From Xestospongia muta (taxonomy: Eukaryota > Porifera > Demospongiae > Haplosclerida > Petrosiidae): a DNA stretch of 64,000 bases. The DNA lies in the NCBI GenBank assembly GCA_963693285.1, contig OY848917.1, forward strand, positions 3,164,501-3,228,500, in the 5' to 3' direction. The position numbers and the translations under genes were made by a program. Of the stretch, positions 25,430 to 37,620 are shown in pieces (the stretch's first letter is position 1; each line of letters opens with the position of its first letter). The notes beneath the pieces are model-generated. The model was not told the DNA's origin, did not search any database, and saw only the letters and a program-made list of their open reading frames with translations.

Positions 25430-26220
25430 TGGATGTATAATGGATGTATGAATAAATAAGTTCGTATTAGTCTGTTTATCTCTATCATTACAACTCTACT
25501 AACTTCATTGACACAAGTTATGAGGACTGAAGGTAGACACTGGGTAAGAATCAAACAACTAGTTTTGTGGAAGTAATGAAGCCTCTGTATTTAAAATTTA
25601 GAGAGTGCTTTTTACCAGTTTTTGGCTGGCACTACTGAAAAGAAAGTATTATTATTGGATGGATTGATGGATGAACTGATATTAATATTGACAGTGTATT
25701 TAAGATCAACAAGACAGACAAATTATGATGTCGAATATGCAACATATGAGCACTGTATTTTCATTGACATATTTCAACAAGAAAGGACACTTGTTAGGGC
25801 AACAGCAACAACCTTGAAAAGTTTCCAATCATACCTCATATTAACGCATTTGAATGTCCAAGGTATATTGATTCCATTAAGTATACTTCAATACTATAAA
25901 TACACATTTCAAAGTTAAGCTCATTGTTTAAAATAATAAGAATGCATTCATATGACTTTGTCCCACGGATTGTACCTTGCTGATATTCCAAAGAACTTTA
26001 TTCTATTAATAATTGAATGATTGTTTGTATATTTTAATTCACATAAAATTCAAGTTATTATATTTACCTTGAACATCCCATGTACTGTAATGTCTTGATT
26101 TTGTTATTAATTGGATTATACATGTGTATAGTTAACATTGAACAAGTATGTCACTAAGTGATGACTGACTTTACTAACCTTTAACATCAATACTGTCAAC
26201 ACTATAGTGTATACATACTT
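25430..26220. repeat. Duplicated intergenic blocks (C side)
   Basis: 25430-25960 matches 35830-36230 with gaps, and 26040-26220 matches 36290-36480 almost exactly. Both lie upstream of their kelch genes (C and D), showing that the duplication unit included upstream flank. Confidence 0.7.
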
Positions 26221-26725
26221 ACCACATAACACAATGAGTAATCAGGTCTTTTAGATGTAATTATGACATTTACAACAGTATGACTCTCTTTATGGTACAG
26301 TATTAATAAATTAACTACGTTAAGTATTTGAGACCCTTCATTTTCTAATTTTCTAATTCTTGAATATCCCATTAACTATTGAGGGTATTGAAATAACTGA
26401 TGATGAATGTAAAACATCAGCTAATAGTTAGCCTAATATTGTCATCAATAGATCACTAGTACATGATAATACACATAGTAAGTGTTTCTAGACTTCTACA
26501 GAATATGTGAATTTTGATATCTTTAAACTACAGAAGAGACTTACTGGACACAGTTGTTTCATAATATTGTTTTGCTTTCAGGTTCATTTAGTACTAATAA
26601 AAAGGATCTCATCAGAGGTTCACATGTACATTCAACTTCAGGTCTGTGATATTACTGATAGTAAAACTAATTTTGTTCATGAGGAATTACTTAACAATTT
26701 TCATTAATATCCTATAATTGTATAG

Positions 26726-27036
26726 GATCTGAGAAGGAGCACAATCCAGCAGATACATTCCGTATTCATCTTGGTCATCTTTGTGATGCTGTTGCGTCAA
26801 ATCTTGATTGAACATCTGATAGTCTCTTTGCTAATGGACTTATAGGAGAAGCTGTTCTACAGTCTACAACTATAGATGGTGTCACTAATTATTGTAAAGC
26901 AAGACAAGTAGTTCATGAACTATATAATCAGTTAAAAACACATAGTCAACCAGAGCAATATTTGACTATGATTTGTGATGTATTATTAAAACAAAATGAT
27001 CAAAGACTGACATTGTTAACACTATGTTATAACTAA
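26726..27036 (+). pseudogene. Broken exon of a small helical (CARD/DD-like?) domain protein
   Basis: After a TATAG acceptor the frame reads GSEKEHNPADTFRIHLGHLC, continues to LD, meets TGA at 26809-26811, then runs on in the same frame (GLIGEAVLQSTT, KARQVVHELYNQLK, YLTMICDVLLKQND) to TAA at 27034. The length and the hydrophobic spacing suggest a six-helix adaptor domain of the Death-fold type; this is pattern-based and not proven. The stop, unless it is a sequencing error or selenocysteine-like recoding, makes it a pseudogene. Confidence 0.45.
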
Positions 27037-27550
27037 TGTACTTGTTGAATTTATTATTATTTCTACTGTGTATTCTCCTTGTTAATGCCAATATTATCTT
27101 GTTATGCAGTGTAAGTTTGTATTACAAATAACTTATGTATTGATTTTTGTAAAATTCATTTATTGCTAGCTTATGTGTAAATTAAATTGTTTTACTTCAA
27201 GACATAATTTTTTCTGATATAACCTACACATCTACTGAAACAGATGAATACATTATACTTCCAATAATAACAGTTAGGTAAAAAATCCATGCTTTGTTTT
27301 TTATGATTATATATAGTACAGATCCCTAAACCTGTAGCTGGTTATCTAGATATATTAGTGTACTATATAATGCTAAGCAAGAAAAACTAAATGACACTGG
27401 TATCATATAATGTCACGAATAATGATGACTAAAAGGTATGCAAAAAATTAATATTAAATAAGTAAAATTAATAACACTAAATGTCACTCTATAACTTGAC
27501 TGTAGTGTCTGTATTAAACAAACAGTCATAGGACACTAATAATTTTAATT

Positions 27551-27716
27551 ATTTACATTATTAATATGTAGTGTCTCATTTACAATGTTATAAAATTAAT
27601 TCATAATATTTCATAATCACTAAATTAGTAGACACAATTAATAGTAGGATAAGATAAGAATACAGTTGTGAAGATTGAGGTACTTTCCCTAAAGTACATA
27701 TGCATGTATAGATTAT
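27551..27716. repeat. Left arm of inverted repeat flanking gene D
   Basis: Reverse complement of 36547-36719 with scattered differences. The core GGTACTTTCCCTAAAGTACA and the stretch ending in AGAATACAGTTGTG are nearly identical. The arms lie outside the two ends of gene D. Confidence 0.7.
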
Positions 27717-28376
27717 TGTTCTAGTAGTTATTGAGTATTAAATGCTTAGCTAATTTAGATACCATCCTTCGGGTAGCTATCTTCCTTGTCATTACAAAAT
27801 AACTACATACTATGTCATTATTTAATATTAAATAATAGTAAGTTATAGTGAAAATAATGATAGTACCTTAAAACAGGACACTGGCACAATTTTGTGATGT
27901 TATCATAATAGAGTGATATGTCAACACATGAAAAGACAGTGCAATGTTATAAGTATATTCATAGTGTCATTAATGTGCACTAATTAAAGAATGGATAGAT
28001 ATATTATAATGGCATATATATGTGTCATTGTTCAATGATATCGAACTGTTATAAATTATGTTATGTTAATATAATTGATGGACATACTGTATAAATTAGT
28101 TTGTCTGTGCAAATTACAATGTAATTAAAATGATATATACAAGTAATAAAAATATGTATATATGAAGATAATATCCTACCAGTCAATATGATCTGACATC
28201 TATGGACATCTATCACCTTCCCAGACCTACAGGAGATACTCCAGTTAAAGCTGTGATCAACATTTATTTATTTCACTAAATGAAACTATTTTTAATACAA
28301 CACTAAAATATAACAATTGATGTACATAATAAATGATATTTTACATTATCAAACAAAGCATAATGTATAATTGTTT

Positions 28377-31300
28377 CTACTCAACACTTAGTTCTAATCC
28401 AGCTTCAGTCCAGTCTTTGTGAAGAGCTTTAGCAGCTATTGCAAAACTACCCCCTACTTCAGTAAAGACTCTTAAGAATTTGATACAATGATCTTCTAGT
28501 TCAGAACACATTGTCATGAAACCCAATCCAGCTATGAATTCCCGAATGATACCATCAAATGAAGGTGACCTTTGAACCTCTTTATTAATGAGTTTTGCAG
28601 CATACATCTCACTAGCTAGTGTTTCTAGACAGTTCATACTTAAATCACGTAATGATGCATTGTGTTTTGTGAGAACATCTTTGACTACATGCCTTAATTT
28701 GTTGACAGTAAGATCTAAGAGAGAAAGTGGAAAAGTAAGAAAAAAGATCGTAATCTAGTGATGAGATATTAAAACACAAAAATACATAAAATTATAATTA
28801 TCTAAACTTTTTCATACCTTACAAATTGATTAACATTGCACAATGTGATAGTGACATGTAATAATATAACATACCTATATTTTTTGATGCAGAAACATTT
28901 TCACTGTTTGATAACAATGTCCTTGACTTTTCTACTTAAAAGAGATTATCAATAGAACTATGTCATTTAGTTCAGTATTTACCATCATTACTAGGAAGAG
29001 AACGTATGATATTAATCTTTCTGTTTTCTGGTTTAATTCCTTTTAATGGTACACTATATTTTATTCTAGTAGCTGTATTATGTCCACTATCAGCTGACAC
29101 TGTGATCAGTATAGAAGGGACAGATGGAGGATTTTGTAGAACAAACATATCCACATCACTTTGATAGATCTATCAAACATAGTATATATACACATAATAT
29201 TACCATTAATTATATAGTATACTTACCACTGCAGGATATATGTGAGGATAAATACTCCATCCATTATAAGAACTATCCTCTTCATTAAAGTCTAATTCAA
29301 TGTAACCATCAGTATTTTGAAATGTAAATGATAAACTAGCATCCTTCTTTGTATTAACAGGAAGAGAGGTCTTTATATACTGTATATATTGAAGGATTAA
29401 GTGTAGAAATACTATAAAAGTATTTATTTACCTCTAGTAGAGCATTAAGACGTTCAGCCACCATAAAGTGCATCAACCATTCTCTGTTACTAGATGTTTC
29501 ATATACTACTTGACCTATATACTTTTTATTAGGAGATGATCTAACAGGAGGTTCACCTATAATATATAATGATATTTAGTACATTTAATGATACAATGTA
29601 CCTGATACTAAACTAGTTACTAAAGACTGTTCACTAGGTACTGTCATAATAGTAGGTTGTGGACAAGGTTCCAAACTGGATCCAGTAACTGTCTCATCAG
29701 ATAACGTACTAACAGGATACCCATCTATAGTAATGATAAAGAGATGTGTATGTAATTTATTATAATCTAATATACCTTGTCTAGTTATTGAGGACAGTTC
29801 TCTATCAGATAGAGTTAGTGAATGAGTTATAGTAGGTTGTATTAGACAAGGTTCTAAACTAGATCCAGTGTGTGTCTCTACAATGATCGGTTTATTATTG
29901 ACTGATGAGGATGATTTGGTTATATCTACAACTTCTTGGTCTGTTACTGATGATTCATCTATAAAACAGCATCAATAACTTCTAATAACATATTTTAACT
30001 AAATTACCATTTGTTGGTATCATATGAATGTTACTACTATAAATGGGTAGTTCTGTCAAAGTATGTTCAGTAATATCTAATGATCTCTCCACAACTATCA
30101 TTTTATCATCATTTGTTGAGGAGAGTACTTCATCTTTTATCTCTTTGTGTTCAGAGTGTGTCAATGAGTTATCTATAACAATTACAAAAAGTATTAACAA
30201 ATTCTCATATATGTTTACCTTCTACTGAACTAATGACATGGACTTCAATATTAGACTCAGTGGGTGGTTCTGAAGTGCTAGAAGCAGTCATTTCATCATC
30301 AGAGGAGGATCCATTGGAGCTGAGAGCCTCTTCTGACTCAGAATCACCAGTAACATTGGTGGAGTCAACATTAGAATCTTTTTCCTCTGAAGTGTCTGGC
30401 AAACATGATATTGGCTTAATGCCTGATTTGACGACACCCTTTAAAGAGAACTCAGAGAGATAAATACTGCCATATTGTTCACTAGGAAAGAATTGTCCTC
30501 CTTCTTCTAGCTCAAACTGGTAAGGAAGTACAGGTTGGTTAACAGAGGCTGTAGCAAAACTGAGATAACTAGTGTGATCTTGAGTGACTATATCTGCACA
30601 GTGTTGTATCTCTAATTTGACTGATTGAAGTAGTGGTTTAGAGACAGATATAGCATATACAGCACTGATCAGTTCAGTTCCCTCAGGTAATTGAAACTGT
30701 CCACCGACCAGTGCTGTAACAGCTATTTCATTGGTCTCTGTTGGAGATATAGTGCCTTGTGAAACAGTAATTCTCAATCCATACTCTTCCCAGTTGAGAA
30801 ACTGAGGAGAGTCTCCTTGAATTAAGAACAACTTCTCATCTCCAATACACACACCACATAGATTATCTAAAAGATTGTTAATAACAAAACAGGTTATTCA
30901 TTATTCAACACTTTACCATTGGATGGGATAAGATAGTTAAATTGTGCAGACACATCTCTTGTAACTACTGATAACTCCATTGACTCTGTCTGTACAGTTA
31001 CAGTGTTCTTCTCTATCATAGGCACATCTTTATGAACAGTCATTTCATCTTGTAATGATAGATCTATAGTTACATTAAATATTAAGTAAGTACTTAAGAT
31101 ATTAGACATTTGGAACATGTCACATATGAAATGATGTATATTGAACTGTAATGCTATTATATTGTGTTACAATAAATGTCATTCTACTAATGAGGTAAAA
31201 GAGAGCTAGCTAAATAATATGGTGTACCACTTGTGTCAAAAATCAATATTGTAATTGTGGGAGTGGCTCAAAACTGGCTGTGCATCACACACTCAAGCAT

Positions 31301-34300
31301 TTTGGGTTTAGGTTTTGGTGTGGGGTCTAGTCAAACGATACTACTCCTATAGCCTTGCAAATCCAACCCTTTCTCTAGTCTAAGGGAGGAGTTGTAAAGA
31401 GTGTCCATTCCATATTAGCAATAAATAATCCATTATCACTACTATTACTAGATAAAGTACACTATATTATATATAGATTACCTGTACTGTCCTGATTTAA
31501 TTTATCAGTAGATACACTGACATCAGTATATGTATTGTCCTTGTCTTGTAGAGCAAGTAAATCTGACAATAACATAGTAATAGTAATAATGTCTTGTTAA
31601 CTCATTGACAGATCAAAAACTTAACACTATAATATAACATACCAGAAATGACATCTTTCTTGCCAATATGAAGTAGAGCATCTTCAAGTTGTGTCAATGT
31701 ACCTCCTTTTATAGACCATTCCTCTAACAAGTACTTCATCTGTTCAGTAGAATCTCCTTTACTTCTGATATCAGTCAGTACAGACTGATCTATATTAAGT
31801 TGATGACCCAGTAGTTCCCAATCTTCTTGTACTGGTTGTAGAACAACTGCTAGTTTAGGAAGATAACTGACAATATCTGATGTGATATATGGTAAATAAA
31901 GTAATGAATTGTTATATTTACAATAATAACAAACCTGTACTCTTTAGGGGACTCCTAGGTAAGCTCTGTTGTTTATACTCTTGTAGTTGTGTTTGGAGTG
32001 TTGTTATGATCTCCTCTTTCTTTTCTTTCTCTTTAGTAACAGTGTGTACTTTACGAGTGAGTTGAGCTATATAGACATCTTTCTCATGTACGATTTTATG
32101 ATGATCACTTGTATTAGTAACTAGACAATGGATATTATTGTATTATTATTGTATTTCTCTCTCATATCCATCCATCCATTAATATAGATGGATGGATAAA
32201 CAGACAGACAGACAGATGATAAATAGATATGTATATAGACAGATATAGACATAGATATAATATATATATCTATCATCTACCCATTGACAAACAGAATGTA
32301 TAATAAATGGACAAAGTCTGTTGACAAATGTGGGAACAAACAAATAGAAAGGTGGATTAATAATTGAACAAAAAGATAGATGGACAGATTGACAAGAAAG
32401 ATGCCAAACAGAATTGTGGAATGACCATCCAAGGATATATGAATGTAATTATTGAAGAGATTGAATAATCAAGTGACAAAAAGACAAACAAAGAGACATA
32501 ACAATAATAGATGGATGGAGGGATGGACAGAGAAGTGAAGAAACAGACGGATGTATGGACACATAATGGATTGTCATATATACAAAGTCTAACATACAGA
32601 GGATGTATGGACTATCTGTTTATTATCTATACATCTACTTAACTATATAACTAACTACATCATAATAGTTAGGTTACCTTGTTGTCTAGCTTGTTGAGAT
32701 TCTAGTTCTAGTAGTCTTTCTTGAAGACTTTGTATGTTTTGTTGAGCAACTAAAAGATCATCTCGGTAGTTAGCTTGAAGAACTGTCTCCTTAGCTGACA
32801 ATTTGTCTTGAGTTGATTTTGTTTGTTGTTGTTCTATCCATTGTTTCCTCCTTACTTCTGTGAGTTGTTTTAATACTCTTTGTTGGTAGTTATCAGTTGA
32901 GGTCAGTTCATTAGAGTCTAATATAAACCCTACTGACCAATGACCATCATAGAGGACTATATGAGAAAACACAAGAGTATTAATGTCAGTATACAATGTG
33001 GTAGTCTACTACTAGTATAACATGTATGGAAGTAATAAGACTATACTAAGTTGTAGTACATAACAAGGTCACCTATATAACAGTACATGCACTAAATGAA
33101 TACTAAGAAGAGTTATAGTACTGATAATACATAGAGTATTATCTCTTATGATGAATATGTGGGTATCAGTAGTACATCAAAACAGTTTACTATACTCTGT
33201 CCAAGTTGAGTTTGGCCACCCAGACATGTAAATAATTTTGCCGTTTTACGTGCTATCTACACATAGACATTCGTAACAACCTCCTTTGTTTGTGATTCAG
33301 TCTTTTTCACTCTGCATTTTCACAACCACAAGAGAAAACGTGGTTTGTTCGCATGACATTCACGTGAACAAACAATGAATAATATTAAAATGTACTCAGC
33401 GCTAATTGCACATGATTAGGTGAGGAAATATCTCACCTTACATTCCATGCATACAACACCTTTTTTTTAATGAGGGGCCCAACTCAACTCGGACAGAGTA
33501 TAATACATCTAATTACATCTCCTACTTGGACATCAAACCACACCTCCTACTATATATAAAGAAATACACAGAAATACTATGGCATCAATTATGAAATTCT
33601 CACATAAACCTATGTGCCTTGTGTGTGTAATGACTTATGTACCTAGCTCTATTAACATTGTTATATTGGGATCTGTGACATTCTGACGATGTAACTTCAA
33701 TGCACCTCCTACTATAACTAACCACACACAGTGTGGTCCCATTATGTAGGTTGATAGAGAGTGAAAACATCTTGCAGTAACAGAGTCAGGTAGATTAATC
33801 TGTAGAGATATGAATAATATTACATTTATTATGAGTAAATATTAAAGACAAGATACACTATAGTTTAGTATCTTGAGTGTTATCAAATTATAAATATAAT
33901 CTTATAAGTATAGACATATATAGAAATCATCAAAACATTATAACACATCTATCATATTAAAGTGTGTAATTATTACTAACTGATACTGTTAAGACAATGT
34001 ATGAGACATATCATTTATAATAACACTTTTACTTAACAGATACATACTATCATAGAACTGGTTAGAGTGACATATCATGATATACCTTTGTCCATGACGT
34101 CTTACTAATATCTAATATCCAGCAGTCTTTTATCACTTTGCAATCATTATTCAGTCCACCTATCACCACTAGCATGGGCCATATTGATCCAGTAATAATA
34201 CTTGCAGCATGAAGGTACCTTTCCTCTGGCCATTGTACTACTGGGTCAGGTTTAGCTATAGTCTGCCAGTGCTAGATGTAGACAAATGAACTCAACTAAC

Positions 34301-35675
34301 ACTCATTATAACATGTTGTCAGTCAGTGTATAAATGATAATATAACATACCAATGTATTGTTGATGATGTCCACTATATATATAGCATTACTTAATGTGT
34401 TAAAATCAATAACACCACCAAAGACGACTGCTCTGGTATTGTGTACCATATCCATAACAAAGGTATTATTAGGTGGCATACACTGTCCACTGATATCAGG
34501 TATTGTCCATTCATCTAAAAGTAGAACAAACAGAACACTCATCATCATACTTGTATCATAGTAGTAATTTGGTCATGATATAATAATCAGTAAAATGACA
34601 GTTTGTTAGTACAACTATAATATTAATATCAACATTAACGGATCATTAAACTATTATTGTAAATACTCTACTAAAATTATTTCATAAGTGATGTAGGTAA
34701 CAGGTATATACAATATAAGTTGTTGTATAGTGAACAATTGATTAGTTTAACAATAATCAAAGGTCACATGACTACTGATGATCAATTACTTTCATATATC
34801 CATTCATCATACAATAATTACATGTACTATAAAGTACTACTGTAGTGTTCATACACTTTTAGTAAGTTAGAAAAAAGTAAAATAGTTATAAAGTGGAATA
34901 ATGAGTAGAGATATTTGTAGATATCAAAACAACAGGTGGTGTAATATTTAGATGATACAACACAATAGCAGTGCTCTATGATAATAATATGATGTCTAAT
35001 AGTATAATATGATACATTAATGTACTTACTAGTGGATATGTTATATAGGTTCTGTTCATTAGTACGTACTCTACCATTGGTTAACTGAACATACTGAGCT
35101 TGTGGTAGTTTTGTAGAGGGTGGGGATCCATCACCTCCTACAATTAGAAGACGATGTACTCCTCCATACTCAGTGAACATCATACCAGCAGTACCTCTCT
35201 TCATCACTGGTCTCCTATCATCTGTTGGTGACATCTGTGTCCAGGTTAGAGTGGAAGTATCTAGTTCATTGAGACTATTATGGTAGCAGATGTCATGGTA
35301 ACAATCTCCTCCAAAGTAATAGATCTTTTTGTTAAATGTAGTACAAGAATAGGTGATCACTCCTAGAGGTGGATTACCTCTGGTGGGTTTAGTGTCCCAT
35401 TTACCAGAGGTAATATTGAAGATTTGTATTTGAGATGTGAGTCTCCTTTTTTCATCATTGTTGTGTACTTTGGGTAAGTTTGGTTGATCCCCACCCCACA
35501 AATAAAGACTGTCACCAATCACTTGAGTGTGATGACCAAATCTTCTGTCAAGTTTGTATTGCCCTTTAGAGAATATGTACCATTCTTGAGATCAGATATA
35601 ATTATATGGTAATATACAACTACATAACAAGTGTAGATATTGTATGATATTACCTGAAGATACGTCAGTAGCCAT
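28377..35675 (-). CDS. Kelch-coiled-coil-Death-ZU5 protein, copy D
   Basis: Nineteen exons: 35654-35675, 35030-35563, 34351-34514, 34086-34271, 33643-33799, 32678-32956, 31935-32120, 31643-31876, 31482-31562, 30917-31063, 30219-30866, 30008-30172, 29776-29958, 29602-29724, 29432-29556, 29227-29379, 28983-29169, 28875-28931, 28377-28714; 1322 residues. The first six exons are paralogous to the kinase copies (kelch propeller, coiled coil). Exon 7 extends the coiled coil (VHTVTKEKEKKEEI). Exon 8 is a Death domain at about 518-582 (DWELLGHQLNIDQ, LLEEWSIKGG, TLTQLEDALLHIG). Exon 11 carries a ZU5-like domain at about 680-790 (GGQFQLPEGTELISAVYAI, VKLEIQHCADI) and then an acidic Ser-rich linker. 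The final quarter is not recognised. It is probably an intracellular adaptor or sensor that signals through homotypic Death-domain contacts; ligand unknown. Confidence 0.87.
33191..33502. mobile_element. TA-flanked MITE in gene D intron 5
   Basis: Ends read TATACTCTGTCC(A)AGTTGAGTT and, inverted, TATACTCTGTCCGAGTTGAG. The corresponding intron sites of copies A and C (TTTACTAGTACATC in C) lack the element, so these are empty sites and the TA is duplicated at insertion, as for Tc1/mariner-type elements. The 312-bp interior has no transposase. Confidence 0.8.
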
Positions 35676-35736
35676 CTAACTAACACCTCAGGTAAAGAAT
35701 AGTCTTGGCGAAGGGCCGTAAAACCAATATTAATAT

Positions 35737-35786
35737 TGAGCCACTCCCAAACTTTTTGGTTGAGCTAAAATGTCACGCGATCGTTC
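35737..35786 (-). promoter_or_regulatory. Shared upstream block, copy D
   Basis: GAGCCACTCCCAAACTTTTT, GGTTGAGCTAAAATGTCACG and CGATCG, in the same order as copies A-C. The E-box core is CACGCG here. Confidence 0.5.
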
Positions 35787-36546
35787 CTAAGCAATGGACG
35801 CATGACTCGTATGAATGGATGCATAAAGGATGCATGAATAAATAAGCTCGTATTAGTCTGTTTATCTCTATTATTACAACTCTACTAACTTCATTGACAC
35901 AAATTATCAGAGCTGAAGGTAGACACTGGGTAAGAATCAACAGTTAGGTTTGTGGAAGTAGTGAATTCTCTGTATTCAAATTTAGAGAGTGATTTTACCA
36001 GTTTTGGCTGGCACTACTGTATTTGAGGGTATTATTATTAATGTATGGATTGATGGAGGAACTGATATTAATATGAAGAGAATACTTTAGACTATTAATA
36101 GATTTTTCAATCAAACTTGAGCTCATTTGTTTAGAATAAAGAAAAGAAAATGCATTCAAATGACTGTTTCACAGATTATACCTTACTGACATTCCAAATA
36201 ACTGTCTACGTAATATAACAAACAACATATAAATGATATTGTACTCTTTATTCTATTAATGATTGAATGATTGCTTGTATATTTTAATTCACATAAAATT
36301 TAAATTATTATATTTACTTTGAACATCCCATGTACTGTAATGTCTTGATTTTGTTATTAATTGTATTATACATGTGTATAGTTAACATTGAACAAGTATG
36401 TCACTAAGTGATGACTAACTTTACTAACCTTTAACATCAATACTGTCAACACTATAGTGTATACATACTTACCACATAACAACTATCTTATGTTGTCCAA
36501 TAAAGTCAATATATTGGTAGAGGAAATATAGTAATAAAAGACACAC

Positions 36547-36719
36547 ATAATCTATACATTTATATGTACTTTAGGGAAGGTACCTCAGTCATCACAACTG
36601 TATTCTTGTCTTATCCTACTATATTAACTGCTAATTTAATAATTATAAACATTATGATTTAATGTATATTAATTTATAACATTATAAATGAAATCACTAC
36701 ATTTTAATAATGTAAATAG
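36547..36719. repeat. Right arm of inverted repeat flanking gene D
   Basis: Inverted match to 27551-27716. Part of it (ACTTTAGGGAAAGTACCTCA) also occurs in direct orientation near 19570, so the arm derives from a repeat present several times in the array. Confidence 0.7.
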
Positions 36720-37140
36720 TTTTCTATTCACTTCTCTATCTACTCTACATGTACATGTAGCTTTTCTTTCTCCCTTATCTTTACCTTTCACCTCCACTAC
36801 TTTGAACTACTCATCTAGTACAAGAGTATAAGTTAATTTAATGAGATGTACAATGTATTATGAAATAAACTTACAAATTAATTGACAACTACAACATACT
36901 ACTGTTCCTTAAAGTGTTATATAATGCTGTCTATAACTCCCCTGATAAGTGGTATGTTATACTGATGATGTCCAATAAGACAGAAACAGCATTATAATTG
37001 TTATTTTATAATTAATACTTTTGTTTATATTTACATGTACTTTAATTGGAAAGTACCGTTCATAACTCATTTATCATGTACTATTATGAAGTAGAAAACA
37101 AGTTTGAAGAACTATCTTTATATATACACTGTAAGTACAC

Positions 37141-37620
37141 ATTTAGTACAACATTACAATATACACTTTAATTTGTATACATACTTTTAGTCATTGTTAT
37201 GTACATACATGTAATTTCTATTTATAAAGCTAAGGGGTTAAATAAACATACATGTCTTATCATAAATGTACAATGTACATGTACTACTTATAAGTAAGTT
37301 TAATCTTTGTACTAATATGTATTATATCTTAATAATTATTAATTATCTGTTGTAGCACTTACACTACCTTACCACACAGTCTATACTAGTTTGTGAGTTC
37401 ACTTAATGGTTGAATATTGTATGGTAAGTAGTGTGTACTAGGTTCATATTTATACTTACAGCCTTTGTTGTCTCTATATTCCATGCAGTAATGTATGCTA
37501 TCGTCATAGTAACTTGTATTTATTAACCATGTTATAATACAGAAAGTAAAGATTTATCATCTTAAACTGGTGTGTATCTCAATATAGCTATGGCCCATAT
37601 TGCTACATATGATATATCTC
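37141..37620 (+). repeat. Duplicated block, downstream copy
   Basis: Twin of 19601-20080. Both copies share the same TGA in the kinase hinge exon, so the stop predates the duplication. Confidence 0.65.

Larger units (their letters stand above)
25283..28376. other. Spacer between kelch genes C and D
   Basis: Contains the copy C promoter block, two blocks duplicated 5' of copy D (25430-25960 and 26040-26220), a broken helical-domain fragment, and one arm of the inverted repeat that brackets gene D. The stretch 27720-28370 holds nothing I can identify. Confidence 0.6.

Noticed and set aside
25622..25918. 98-codon plus-strand frame upstream of copy C
   Set aside because: Lies in duplicated spacer; the matching region upstream of D does not keep the frame and no splice or domain support exists.
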